Of a DNA stretch of 64,000 nucleotides, positions 23,743 to 35,934 are shown piece after piece (position 1 is the stretch's first letter; each line of letters begins with the position of its first letter). Under the pieces are notes generated by a model. That model ran no database searches and had not been told where the DNA came from. It was given only the letters and a program-made list of their open reading frames with translations. The position numbers and the translations under genes were made by a program. This DNA comes from Meandrina meandrites (taxonomy: Eukaryota; Cnidaria; Anthozoa; Scleractinia; Meandrinidae), in NCBI GenBank assembly GCA_963693305.1, contig OY855904.1, positions 18,464,496 to 18,528,495 of the forward strand, written 5' to 3'.

Positions 23743-25363
23743 CAGCTACTGAGCAACTCAAAGCACATGCCAATTGGTGATTCATTAGCCAACACAAACA
23801 ACATCTACCACGAAATTTGATGTCTTGATTCAATGTTTCTATAGACCAAACTAGAGCAAACTGTGACAACCAGATGGTCTGGCCAGTATATCACACCGTG
23901 AAGACTGTTGATGGTTTTAGTCTCCCAAGACTTGACTCTCATAACCTGTCGATTACCAATGCCAGATTGCACAATGCAACTGCTCTCCTACTTTTAAATG
24001 ATGTGCAAGGCACAAGTAAGCAAAACTGTGTCTACCCTGGTAATCTTTCAAATTTAGAAATACTTAACTAGCAGTTTTCTCCATTGAAACCATAACACCT
24101 GTGAGAAAAGAAGGCCTGTTGGCCATGTGCCACCTTGTTGTAGCCGTGCACTGAGATGTACACTGACTTGCTTTGAAGGACAAATAAATTACATTTAGCA
24201 TTTAGCATTTAAATCCAAACATTATTGCAATCCACAATTAAGACATTAATAATTACTACACGTACAAAAAATGGGGAATGCGCCATAAGCATGGCCCTCT
24301 TACATGTATTTGCTATACCAATAAAACATTGTGATAATAAGCACCTCTATCAAAAAATTGTGCAATAACTGACATAGATTTAAACATAAAAATTACTCGA
24401 CATTCACTGTTATTTGCCTAATGATTATCATACATATTCATATACAAATTTAAACAATTCCTTTTTGCATTCATTTTAGATAGTGTCTTAATCAGCCTGT
24501 GAAGCAGCTCTCAAATAGGAAGAAGGATAAAAGTTTGACAAGTTAAGCGAAGTGAGCCAAGAGAAAACAGTTGAGCCAAAATTGTTGCACACTTTTGTGT
24601 GCAAGGAGATCTTCATGATCAACATGTGCACTCCTATTGTTTTTGTGACTCCTTTTCTGTGGCGTACACGTTCAAAGATATAGCAAACAATAAACCACAT
24701 TTATTTTCTTTGTATCTAATACAAATAGAAACAACGGTCTTATGCACCTACTGGCACAACTAGAATTGATGATGATGGTGATGAAAGAAATGTAATTTTA
24801 TAGCCACAAGACAGCTTATAACTTTTTCAAACAAGTTATAATACCAGTGACCCATTCTTAACAAGGTGGCGTCATTGCATGGTTATCACTCTCTGCCCCA
24901 AAAACAAATGGGGCATGTCACACAATTCACTATTTTAAGCAATACTGCAGGCAAGCTATTAGCCCGAAAAGCCAGAAAGGTAAGCTTTTTAGCTTTTCTG
25001 AGTGTTGTTATTTTATTTTTTGTTTTTTTTTGAAGCATTGTATGTAAGTCTTTTGGTAATAAAGTTGTTGTTGTTGGTGTTGTTGCTGCATCTATACATA
25101 GCCCTTCCTGAATAAATTTTCTCTGAGATTATTAATTTAAGGTTTATCTGAATTTGGGAGGGAGGGAGGGAGGGAGGAAAAATACCCACTTTTTCCATTT
25201 CTCCAGGTCTGGCCACCTGTCATACATGCATCATTTCCTTGAAAGGAATAATTTGTGACAAAAAGAAACAAGGATCATTGCTACATGTATATGTACCCAA
25301 TATAATAATAAAACATTTTTGCAATTTGTAAGTATTCCTACAGGGCGGAAAGCGATGTGATCT
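23743..25363. other. Intergenic, no gene recognised
   Basis: TTTAGCATTTAGCATTT at 24194-24210 looks like the simple tail of a retroelement. (TTG)n lies at 25065-25085 and (GGGA)n at 25158-25176. Frames at 23874-24071 and 24488-24700 have no recognisable domain. Confidence 0.4.
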
Positions 25364-25369
25364 TTTATT
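25364..25369 (-). promoter_or_regulatory. Probable polyadenylation signal of GRPEL1
   Basis: AATAAA on the minus strand about 75 bp downstream of the GRPEL1 stop codon, a normal spacing for a short 3' UTR. Confidence 0.45.
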
Positions 25370-25443
25370 TCCCAGTCAGCAGCATTAAGTTTGATCAAAT
25401 TCTAGAAACCTTCTTGTGACCACTGAAAAAACAATCTAAAGCT

Positions 25444-27744
25444 CTATCCTTTCACGACACCCACAAGGGCTGGTCTCAGTGTTCTTCCATGAAGTTTATA
25501 TCCAACCTTTTCCACAACAGCAACAGTGCCTTTTTCTTTATCTGGAAAAGGAATCTGGAACAATGCTTCATGGCTGTAAGGATCAAATTTTTCATTCAAT
25601 GGGTTGATTTTTTCCAGACCATTCTTGTTGAAAACCTTCTGCAATTGAGCTTCAGTCATTAAAAGCCCATCATACAAGTTCTTCAGTGAAATGTTCTTTT
25701 CAATCTCCTCTTTCGGAACACTTTCTGTCGCTTTCCCCAAAATGTCTGCAACTTCAAGCAGGTCTTTAGAGAAGGACTGAATTCCAAACAACCTGGCTTC
25801 GTCAATTTGTTTCCTGCTGCGTGACAGGATATTCTCGTTATCAGCCAAGGAGCGTTTATACTTGTCCTGAAATAAACAATTGTAATCACTGATTACATCT
25901 ACATGGACTTGGTTGCAAGGGTTACTACATGTAGTACCACATTTGTTTGTGTCCACAGTACAAATTTGGAGGGAGGAGATGGGGGACATTTTATGAGTTA
26001 CAATTATACACCAAAACAATAGTTAAACCCTGGTTAAAGGCCCATTCATAGAAGGCACGGTGGCCTAATGGTTAGTGGGCTGGACTCCGGATCAAATGGT
26101 CCATGTTCAAGCCCTGGCCAGGGCACTGCATTGTGTTCTTGGACAAAACACTTTACTCTCTTAGTGCCTCTCTCCACCCAAGTGTATAAATGGGTACTGG
26201 TGAATTTACTGCTGGGAGTAGAAATACTCCTAGTGGCTCCATGCTACAGAATCTGGGATAAGCTCTGGCCTGATGGGCCACTAGGCTCCTATACAGACTT
26301 TATGTACCTTACCTGAAGGCCCATTCAGCTGATAAGGAGAAAATTTCAACAAATTTCATTGATTGGGCAAGACGAAATTGTACACCAAATATGAAGCCTT
26401 GACAGCTCAGTTGGTACAGTAACATACCGGACACTTATGAACTAAGATTTCTCAGGACTCTACATGTAGAATATTAGCCTTTGATCTATGCTATCAAGAC
26501 CTAAGGCCAATGTCCATTGCACCAATATTATTACCCTTCCATTATATTACATAGATACCAAGTCTCACACTTTTAGTGTGAGACTCACGCTTTTCAACCC
26601 AATCTCACGATGCCATTCAGACAAATATCACTCTTTTTAAAAAATACTAAAACTTGCAAAAAAAAAATTAAGAGATATACTTTCAGCTGTACTTTCATGG
26701 ATGTGAACACTAAACGTCAATATGCTCACCATCACAGCTGGATCTCATCTATAATCCCGTACCCAGACGGTCAAGGGAGATCTGGGTACAAGATTAGAGT
26801 CTATCATTGATGATGCTTTTAAAACGACAAATGCTTTACCAGAATGAAAGAAATCGCCTCTCTGCAACGTAAATTTTTAAAAATTTTCTGCTGGGGCATG
26901 CCCCAGAATCCCTAGAAGTTCGGCCCTCTGGGCCTCACTAGTGCCCCTTAGGGGCAATTAAGCTTACATTTCCTGCATTTCTCACTCCATACCAGCCAAA
27001 ACCCTTGGCATCTATGCAGGACGTAACATGTCGATCAAAGTCAATCATCGAAAACGTAGTCGATAAGTCGATAGTACTCGATATTTGTTGATAATTGTCA
27101 ATCCACAAGTTTAATTTGTTGATAAAAGTCGATAATCACAAGATTTTCAACTGATTATCGATTTTATCAACAAAAAAGCAGACACATTTTTCAATCGGCC
27201 ACGAAATTCAAGTAAGTGTGCGCGGCAACTGACGTCTTGCCTCCCGCCATATATCGTTTTTTTGTATTTCTGATCAAAATCAATCAAAATCGAACAAGTC
27301 GATAATCACAAGGAATTGCCTGATCGACTTTTACCGATTTCCGATATTTGTCGATTGATTAGTATTGAATTCGATCGACAATAATCGAATTTTATCGACT
27401 ATCGAAATTATCCACATGTTACGTCCTGCATCTATGACATTAAAATACTTATGACATACCTGAAGATCTTTTATTAAACCTTCCTTTTCTTTCAAAAGAC
27501 GATCGTGTTCACTTTCTTTTTCTTCCTTTGCAGAATCCGCTGTTTTCGTTTCAGTTTCGGAAGTTTTCTGATCTTTATTAGGCTCGTCTTTAGATACATT
27601 GGAACTTGTGTCAGGATTTGATTGAACCGAGTAGTACCTCAACTGAGTCCCAAATAAACGGGAGACCTGGACATAACTCAGTTGCCTGGAATACTCTGGC
27701 TGTAAAACAGCACTTCTAACGGCTACTAGGGCAGATCTCAGCAT
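25444..27744 (-). CDS. GRPEL1: Mitochondrial GrpE nucleotide exchange factor
   Basis: Two exons: 27744-27460 (95 codons) and 25866-25444 (140 codons plus TAG), joined in phase 0 at CTTCAG|gtatgt and tttcag|GACAAG. The 235-residue product starts with an Arg/Ser-rich, acid-free stretch typical of a mitochondrial presequence, then a Lys/Glu-rich linker and the long GrpE helix (EKEGLIKDLQ|DKYKRSLADNEN). It continues with SFSKDLLEVADIL and ends with the GrpE signature FDPYSHEAL ... KVGYKLHGRTLRPALVGVV. Human GRPEL1 is 217 residues. Family role: it releases ADP from mitochondrial HSP70 in the matrix, driving import and folding. The codon just before the chosen Met is GTG in the same frame. The 1.6-kb intron carries a SINE and a hAT-like MITE. 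Confidence 0.95.
26049..26315 (+). mobile_element. tRNA-headed SINE with 12-bp target duplication
   Basis: The head reads GGCACGGTGGCCTAATGG (A-box-like) ... GTCCATGTTCAAGCCCTGGCC (B-box-like), then a body with CACTTTACTCTCTTAGTGCC, CCACCCAAGTGTATAAATGG and GGCCTGATGGGCCACTAGG. AAGGCCCATTCA stands at 26037-26048 and again at 26316-26327, a perfect 12-bp duplication typical of LINE-driven insertion. It sits in the GRPEL1 intron, antisense to the gene. The 82-codon frame within it is not a gene. Confidence 0.85.
26561..26585. repeat. Perfect 11-bp hairpin
   Basis: AGTCTCACACT, three T, AGTGTGAGACT. It is followed by CACGCTTTTCAACCCAATCTCAC, which repeats the same words. Probably part of a small dispersed repeat in the GRPEL1 intron. 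Confidence 0.5.
27017..27428. mobile_element. hAT-like MITE with 8-bp target duplication
   Basis: The ends CAGGACGTAACATGT and ACATGTTACGTCCTG are perfect inverted repeats. CATCTATG occurs directly on both sides (27009-27016 and 27429-27436), an 8-bp duplication diagnostic of the hAT superfamily. The 412-bp body is made of repeated GTCGATAA/TCGATTATC words and has no coding potential. It lies in the GRPEL1 intron, ending 17 bp before the splice donor. Confidence 0.88.
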
Positions 27745-28029
27745 CACTCTGATTGAATATAACGTACAAAAAGAAAAAATTCTCAGCTAACACGCTTCGA
27801 CCAGTCAAAATTGCATCACTTCACATGCGGTTTCCGATCAAGCTGAGTAACCGCTCCATCGCTACTGAGGCCGCTTGACCCACTGGGTAAATTTCCTCCC
27901 CATCACCAGTCTTTCTCCTTGCAACATATTGCCTTTGTCGCCTCCTGGAGGATTTTTCTGGGGAGGACAAGGATTTGCATTTATTTAATCATTGGGCATC
28001 TCCAGAAGCAAATGGGTGCAACATTGTCC

Positions 28030-28560
28030 TCAGATTTTACCTGGGCGGGTCTGGACGGATCATATTGATTATGTTTCGTCGAAGATAAATCGACGTTTAG
28101 GCCCGCGTTTAGGTCTTCTACGCAGGATTACGCTGATACTCTATGGGGGGACAAGGACAATGTTGTCCTAATGAACAGTTTACAACTTCTACAAAACAAG
28201 GCTGCCAAAATTATTCTAGATAGACCATTGCACTCATCTGCTATGGAAGCGCTTTCAAGTTTGGGCTGGCTTTCCCTGAAGCAGTGCAAGCTCTTTCATC
28301 GTTGTCTGTATGATTATAAATGCGTCAATGAAATCACTGATCTAATAGTATGGTCCAAATAGAAATGTTCGCCACTCACAATACTCGACTCAGAGATAAC
28401 CTGAGACTACCCCGGGTGACAAGGAGCTGGGGAAAGTAGCGAACAAATTAAGGTTTTAAAGGGTGGATTTACAATTTAGATTCTGACATTAGAAACTCAA
28501 CTAGCATTACCAGTTTTAAGCGCAGATTTTTTAACCAATTTTAGAACATTTTATGTGCTT
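28030..28560 (+). pseudogene. LINE reverse-transcriptase C-terminal remnant
   Basis: Frames give WTDHIDYVSSKINRRLG ... LGLLRRI (28051-28125), then NSLQLLQNKAAKIILDRP, ALSSLGWLSLKQCKLFHRC, and after another shift HNTRLRDNLRLPRVTRSWGK (28379-28439). These are the usual blocks after the catalytic core in non-LTR retrotransposon reverse transcriptases. Frame changes and stops show it is dead. Confidence 0.8.
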
Positions 28561-28824
28561 TTATCTTCTTTTGTAAGGACTCTAAAATGACGCCACGCCA
28601 CTTTCTTTTACATTACGCCAAATCTTTCGGCCTAAATTATCCCTACTTTTAAGTGATCCGCATTCTACCAGATTCTTGGAGTCGACCAGCACCTCATTGA
28701 ACATCTCACATGATTGGCCATAAGAACAATAGGACAAAGGGCACAAACAATGCCTCTATCCCTGAAGACAATGAGCAATATTGTTTTTGAATGCCTCTGA
28801 AATTAGAGGTTCACAAGATTCTTG

Positions 28825-29185
28825 GAAATGATGATGGACGGTGATGACCTGGAGCCCGGGGGAAGGGGGGGGGGGGTTGGAGGTACTCGGGAGCAAAAAT
28901 CAAGACCCAAAATTCCCCATGGCTTCCAGAGAAACCCCAAGACAATCCCTGGACTAAAAATTAACCCCCAAAAATTCCATGCCGAATTTCTGACCATTGA
29001 AATTTTAAACATTGAAAATATTAGAAATTGAATGTTTGTGTTTGTTCATGTTGATTCATCATATCATCTGAATCGAAAATTTCAAACCCCCCAAAATCCT
29101 TCTATCATCCCCGTCACTTGAAATCCCGATTACCCCCCCCCCCCCCCCCCCTCCCCAACCCCCGGGACCTGGAGGACGATGGCGT
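28825..29185. repeat. G-run/C-run inverted repeat
   Basis: CCTGGAGCCCGGGGGAAGGGG with a G run at 28865-28876 faces a C run at 29133-29150 followed by CCCCGGGACCTGGAGG, so the ends are imperfect inverted repeats. The inside holds CCCCAAAA-type words. Probably a MITE; the open frames in it are not genes. A second G run lies at 29348-29358. Confidence 0.45.
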
Positions 29186-29776
29186 TGGTGAAGTATTTGC
29201 TGTGCGCGCTTCTTCGGGATGGGTCCGGGAGTATTTGCAAAATCACGCTGTTGAAAAGTCCACGTATCCCTACTTCCTGCTGCATCTGAGGGTCATTTTA
29301 ATTTAACCCTCACTCCCCGATAAGGCGGACCTTTGTGGCCGGGGGCGGGGGGGGGGGGGTGCGGGCCCACCTATCACACCCTTTGCCTGCGACCTTGTTC
29401 TTTTTAAATAAATGAGAGTATTTATTTTGCCTTAGACTACCAGCAGTTTCTCTTATATCTTAGTCCGTGAAAAAACGACGGATTGCAGTCACCAAACTAT
29501 TATTTTAGGCCACATGCCAGTCGACTGTTGTGACCTCTGTCGGTAACGTCTAGACCCTGCTAGTTAGCGTTAGCTTCTCTATTAATTTTTTAGTCTACTT
29601 TTTATTTAGATAATTGGCCCCAATTGGCTTTCCCGCTGTACAGCTAAAAATATTTGTCACTGAAATAAAAGTTATTTTATTTGTACCGACGAAAACTCGA
29701 CAGGATTTTTCAGCACGTCAAGCAAGTCCGCGAATTTGCGCAGCAAAACCTTTCTTCAGGCTGATTTTAGCTTTTA

Positions 29777-30942
29777 CAGTCAACGCGCTTCACGCATGAA
29801 CGCTCAACTTCAAACATTCATAAAATATTTCATTCACCGATTTCATTTTTCAATTCTTCAACCCAACAATTGTGAATCAAATTGAAAATATTTGAAAACC
29901 CATGGTATAATTGAAAAATATTATAAGACATCTGACGTTGTTACAGATGATATATATATTTTTAAATATTTTTCGTCTGGGTGCCGTTTTCTCGCACGAA
30001 ACTGAGCGACTGTGTCACTGATCTGACCGCAATGCGTGATGCGCTCGTTCGCTCGTGGTAGTTTCTTTTCATGTAAACCCAGAATGGCTAGAAATTTCCT
30101 AGGTGGATTTAACCAGCCCGGTAAACCATTGCCTCTATGTGTCAGAGAAGAGATCGTTGATCTGTACAATAATGGAATAAGGGTATCAGAGATTTCCTGC
30201 AACACGGAAGTAACAAATTAAAGGAGCGCTTCGCAAAGTCGTGCAACACTTTGCCCTCCACGGCACAACGCAGTCATTTTCTTGTGGAGGCAATAAGCCT
30301 ATATTAAATAACAGATGATATTCTTGAAGTAATCGAAATTTGGAAGCTTCAAAAGCCAAGTCTTCGTGCTTCCGAAATCCGCGAGAGACTACTACGCGAA
30401 AGTATTTGTACACCGGCAAATGTTCCGACAAAGAGTGGCGAACAAGAAGTTGGGAATAACTTTCAAGAAACTTACCAGTATCCCGAGTGAATATATGACA
30501 CCAGAAAACTTAGCAGAGGTAGACGATTATTTGAATATAACTTCAGGGCTCAATAATTGTCGACGAAGATCCGATATTGTCATTTCCGGCAAACGCATGT
30601 TTTGCTAGCGGTTATCGAGTACAACCAGCGATTGAATTTCAAAGGTCTTGAAAGATATGCTTTGGGCCTTTTGCTCAGATAAGGTCATGTTCGTTCAACA
30701 AATTAAACGGAAAAGTGTATCCGTTGCTCTCCATCTTAATCTTTATAAGAATATCCGCCATTTTCCATATTTTCAGTCGTTTCAGCATAAAATCTACAAT
30801 TGGATGATTCGATTATTCGAAACATGATCCTTATCTTTCAATCTTGCGGTGAAAGCGTGTCAATCAAATTCATTTATGAAATGTTCACGTGAATATTGGA
30901 ACCTTACGTCGCCGAGCGTTCATGCGTGAGGCGCGTTGACTG
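29777..30942 (+). mobile_element. Tc1/mariner-type transposon remnant, 1.17 kb
   Basis: The left end starts CAGTCAACGCGCTTCACGCA and the right end is its reverse complement with one mismatch over 29 bp (29777-29805 and 30914-30942). TA stands on both sides (29775-29776 and 30943-30944), as expected for Tc1/mariner insertion. The interior carries a decayed plus-strand transposase. The copy is defective but its ends are well preserved. Confidence 0.88.
30084..30660 (+). pseudogene. Transposase remnant with paired-box-like DNA-binding domain
   Basis: The frame from 30084 reads MARNFLGGFNQPGKPL ... CVREEIVDLYNNGIRVSEIS, matching the first helix-turn-helix of paired (Pax-like) domains. A shift near 30219 follows, then a segment ending VVQHFALHGTTQS. 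After a second shift, DILEVIEIWKLQKPS ... ASEIRERLLRESICTPANVP matches the second subdomain. After a third, KLGITFKKLTSIPSE follows, then AIEFQR near 30630-30650, a block seen in Tc1-like DDE transposases. No intact DDE triad is visible. Tc1 transposases and Pax domains share ancestry, and the terminal repeats argue for a transposase rather than a lost Pax gene. Confidence 0.75.
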
Positions 30943-30944
30943 TA

Positions 30945-31180
30945 AACCTTGAATTATATTTCCGAAAAATATTTAGCCAGCGGTACAATGACATGTCATA
31001 CAGCCTTTGTTTACAATTTTACATGGAAGAGAGAACAATGGAAAAGAGCGCCAAAAGAGTTTTTACAGTTCTATCTGTCAGCGGACACCCCCAATCGAAA
31101 AAGAAGAACGCGGGCATCTCCGAACTCAAGAAAGTTCGAAAACTTGGAGAGGGCTTGGAGAAATAGTCGTGTATTTTACC
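30945..31180 (+). promoter_or_regulatory. Upstream region and 5' UTR of SET
   Basis: Only about 240 bp separate the Tc1-type element from the SET start codon. The sequence is moderately GC-balanced with open frames that run into the SET exon, so it is probably mostly 5' UTR. I see no TATA box that decides a start. Confidence 0.35.
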
Positions 31181-34100
31181 ATGTCTAATCCAAGTGTAAC
31201 TCCGAATAAGATCAGGAAGGTCGACCCTGTTGACGGAGCTCAGAATTCGCACTCCGATCAGCAGGAAATTATCGAGGAAATCAATGCCGTACAGAATCAA
31301 ATAGACGGGCTAAATGAGCAAGCGTCCGAGGAGATTTTAAAGGTTGAACAGAAGTACAACCGACTTCGAAAACCACACTTTGAGCAAAGAACAGACCTCA
31401 CGAGGAAGATACAAAACTTCTGGATGACAGTTGTATCCTTTTGTTATTTATACTTGCGAGCAAAAATAACGAGGTTATCAACTGCTGCTGAAGAAGTGTG
31501 ACTTCTTGCCTGGAGCTTTTTAGCATTCTAACAGAGGTGAATTGGGATCTTTATTTATTATTGGATTGAATTGTTTTGTAATCTCCTTTCACTTAGCAGA
31601 ATTTAACTTAATTATTTCATTTTATTCTTACGCTATAGATTTTTCTCACCGAAAGACCGTTTGTGAAATAAGTTTACTACGTGAATAATATTATTAATAT
31701 GCGGGGTATAGTTTATATTTGTACTTCCCGAGTAACGCAATGATATCATATCCCGTAAGATTATCCAGATTTCGATCACACACTTACAACTTGTTTACGG
31801 CATCTGATAAAGTTGATTTATTCCTTAAGAAATTGATAATGCGATCCTGTTTAGCTTGTAAGCAGTTATCTTTACCCACAATGTTAAATTTTGGCCATTT
31901 CCATTTGGAGGCGAATCTAACTTACTATTAGCAAACTAATTAATTTTAGAAGAAACACTCGTGTTGGCTTTTCGTTCATAAAACTGGATTTCAACCTGCT
32001 AAGTCGGGCTAATCTTGACACATTTTTAAGCCTTTGACATTTGAGTGGAGATAAAACTTTAAATTTCAGTGATCTTTGCCAGAGTCAAGATTGGCCAACG
32101 AAACAAAATGGAGGTGAAACAGAACAACGCTTTTCTAGTTCCCAGTCCCCATTAACATCATCCTCGGTTCAGTGGAGCAAATGCAGCTAACACTGGACTG
32201 GAAAACCTCAAATACATTTTCAAAGAGATCAAACCGTCTTTAATTTCCAATTTACTTGCATATTTATAATTTAGAAATGCCAAAATCAAATCTGAACTAC
32301 TGTCAGTAATATATTAGCACCAAAACCTTAAAAAGAACCGGGAAAATAGAACTATTGCTCAAAAATATTAATCATGCTTTGATTCCCGTCATATGGAATT
32401 GTTTTTGAGTGAAACTTTATGTGGGTTTATTAAATTAGAAAACAAATTTTTCTTGAATTGTGTGGTTCCAGAAATTGTCCATACCTCCCCTACAGAAGGG
32501 ATTTTCAATAAGACCCCCACCCCCACCCCCTCTGGAAATTCCAATTAAGCTTCATGCTTTTCCTTAAAGTTTTTGGCCTTAGAGATACCCCCACCTCTAG
32601 GAATTTCCATCTCTTCTGTGGGGGGAATATGGACATTTTCTGGAACCACACATTGTGTGGTTTCTGAGAAATTATATCAACATCCTCCCCATAGATTCTG
32701 AAAGCTAAAAATTTTAAAAGAACGTATATAGCTTAAATGGAAATTCAATGGGGCCAGGGGAAAGAACAAAAACCCTTCCATGGTGGGAGTATTGATTTTT
32801 CTGAAACAATACAATACATGGCATTTATGAAATGAAAAGGTGAAGCCTGGTTCCCATATGCTCACCGCTGCCGACATGCCTGGGACATAGCCGCTGGCAT
32901 GTCCTGGGATACCATTATGGCGTATGTGAACATTTATCACTCACCACATCGTAATCTGTCCCAGGCATTGACCTCTGGCTTGCCTGCGAAGTTGAGCTGA
33001 GTTGAACTTTGCAGTCAAGCTGGAAGTTGTTGGCATAATAACTCGATTTTTCCTTGCTTTCAAAATGGTGGATGGTGAAATCATATGTTAATGTACGAAA
33101 TAAGAAAGTACTGGGCTAAATGTGACAAATCTTGTCATGAGTGTAAAGACCAAAGGGTAAAAAAAAGCTTGGAAAGCAGTCAATGATACACTGAGGATTG
33201 ATGTTGTTTCAGCTCAACAAAGATACAACATGGTACGATCCATGTTTACAGATGGAATGGTTGAAATTGTGCAATTTGCATTTCCTGCCAATTTGAGTAT
33301 GTTGGTGACCCATCGCAGATGTGCGTGGGACCAACTGGATCAGATCGTCGAATATTGCCAGTTGCAACCAGCAGTTGGTTAGTTAACTTAGTTCCATTCC
33401 ATCTGTGAGGTGTTACATGTTGTAAGTTCATCACTGTCAAAGGAGGATCAAGCCAGCAGATAAGAAAGAAAAATTAAAAAGATTTTAAAAAACAATGCCT
33501 TATCATGTGGTGCAGTGTCTCACTAAAGAAAACCCAAGCTTACAACCCCATTTTAATTACAGCAGGTTCCTTTGGCCATTTGAAGGTAAGAAAAGAAACT
33601 TAAAGCACATTTTCCTTGACATGTGGTGTACAGTTTATAAATCACCCTCAGCTGCAGATGCTGATTGATGAAGAAGATGAGGAGGCTCTACAGTACATGA
33701 CATTTCTTGAAGTGGAAGAGTTTGAAGATATCAAGTCTGGATATAGAATAAAGTTTGTAAGTGTTCTACATAACTCTTGGTCATAACTGAGTAGGAGTTA
33801 GAAGCTCAGTCTGTGATTGTTATAATTATACTTATATTCTTAATTAATAAATTTAAATCTGTATTTGTAATTGTATTGTATTGAGCTGAAAAATCCTTTT
33901 TAGGGAGCAATAAAAAGTATGTATGTAATATACTGTGGCCTTAATCTCCTCTGAACCAGTCCATGTTGTGGTAGGTAGATAAATAAGACTTTGCCAATAA
34001 TCCACAGCCGTAACTGATCTTGAATGTCCAGAAATTTGAAGGAAGACAAGTAACGTTGTGTCCTCTTTATAACACCACTCTTTTGTTGTTTGTTTTTATT

Positions 34101-35895
34101 ATTAATAAATTGTCTTACATTGCATTGCACTGCATATACGTATGTTCATAAAATAAAATTATGTAGAACTCTTAATGACAGAAATCATAACTAATAATCT
34201 TGAATTTCCTTTAAAGGGTTTCACAGAAAATCCATATTTTACAAATGAAGTGCTTTGTAAAGAGTTCATTCTCAATGAACATGGTGACCAGTCCTCCCGG
34301 GCTACTGCTATCAAGTGGAAAGGAGGCATGGTAAGATGTCTTCTTGTGATTGTGTTTGTTTAATTGTAAGTAACTCATTAACAGCAGAATCTACTTGTAA
34401 AAGCTTTCAATTGTAATTTGAGCTCTGAATGTTTTGAAGTAATGAAACCCAGAAGTCTGTTTGGAGGAATAAGTACATTTTCTTGTAAATCTGTGCATAA
34501 ATGACACTCTAATTATTGATAGTCAGAAATGGCACAAGTATGTTCAACCCTCCAAGTTAAGACCATTTTACTTGCCATGGCGACTAAAATTTTGGAGCTG
34601 GCGACTAAATTGAAACCAAAGTCTCCAGCCTGGCGACTAAAATTGAGAAGAATGATTGAAAGCGTGAGCTCAATTTAGTGACTAAAAGTTTTTACCGGCG
34701 ACCAAACTTGAGCAGTCGGTGGCCAAATGGCCACTAGGGAAAAAAATAAACTTGGAGGGTTGATGTTCTCCTACAAGCTCATCATTATCAGCATACTTCG
34801 GTGCTCAATATGGTTACTTTGGAGTTGCCTTTGTTGCTACCTCAAACTGTCTGAAGTGAAACCTGAGATATTAAAATTGTCCAATGTTAAATTCAAATCA
34901 AACTCATTTAAACATAAGAGTTTTGAATCACTGGCCTCATTTCTAAATGAGACAAAAAAGCATCATGGAAATGGCTTGTTATTAGACTGACTGACTGACT
35001 GACTGACTGACTGACTGACTGACTGACTGGCTGACTGACTGACTGACCATCTGACCCACTGATCAACCAACTGAGCAACCGACCAACTGAATGACCAATC
35101 AATCGATCGATTGATCAATTGATTGACACCTGATTAATACCTAGCCTCTAATAAAGATGTACCCTCTTGGATGTTACACTAAACCGCTATAAATTTTGTT
35201 CATTCACAGCCCCATGCATAATCCTAACATTTCTTGCTTGTTCCCTTCAGGACCTGACCCAGCGCTACAGTCAACAGAACATGTTAAAAGGGCGGAAAAG
35301 AGGCCATGAAGAACCCCAAAGCTTCTTCAGTTGGTTCACAGCGCAGGAGTCTGGGGATGATTTAGGGGAAATAATTAAAGATGACATATGGCCAAACCCT
35401 CTGCAGTATTTCTTAGTATGTTTTGTTGTGTGGTTAAGTTACATGTGCATGTACAATGTAGGTAAATACACCACGCGACAAGTGATACAGTGCATCAAAC
35501 ACTGGATTCAGAAACTTCATTAATAATAATAATAATAATGATAATAATAATAATAATAACTTTATTTCCGTGTCAAAAAATGTTTAGCTGAGGGGAAAAG
35601 TCCCCTCTACTAATTGTGGACACCTACCTAAAAAAACTAAAACATAATTACAGCTATTACAATAATTAATACAAGTTAAAAAAAGGGAGCTATTTACATT
35701 GTACATATACATGACTATGATGGCAATAATAACTTTGATGTTTTCAGTAATATGATGTAGAATTGTTGACAATATTCTAGGGAACTTCAAACAGTGGACT
35801 TCAAGAAGACAATGAGGACGATGAAGAAGATATTGACGAGGATGAGTCAGAGGATCAGGTAATGTACACTATACATGCTGTGAGTATACTGATTA

Positions 35896-35934
<39 letters not shown>

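Noticed and set aside
25867..26019. Upstream extension of GRPEL1 exon 2 as a separate start
   Set aside because: It precedes a clear acceptor (tttcag|GACAAG) and has no GrpE similarity.
26068..26316. 82-codon plus-strand frame
   Set aside because: Entirely within the SINE body bounded by the 12-bp duplication.
27331..27459. Reading GRPEL1 exon 1 through to the stop at 27331
   Set aside because: The frame runs through the donor CTTCAG|gtatgt into the hAT MITE; splicing to 25866 restores the conserved GrpE helix in phase.
30036..30221. A functional Pax gene
   Set aside because: At least three frame changes, no intron structure, and Tc1-type terminal repeats with TA sites around it.
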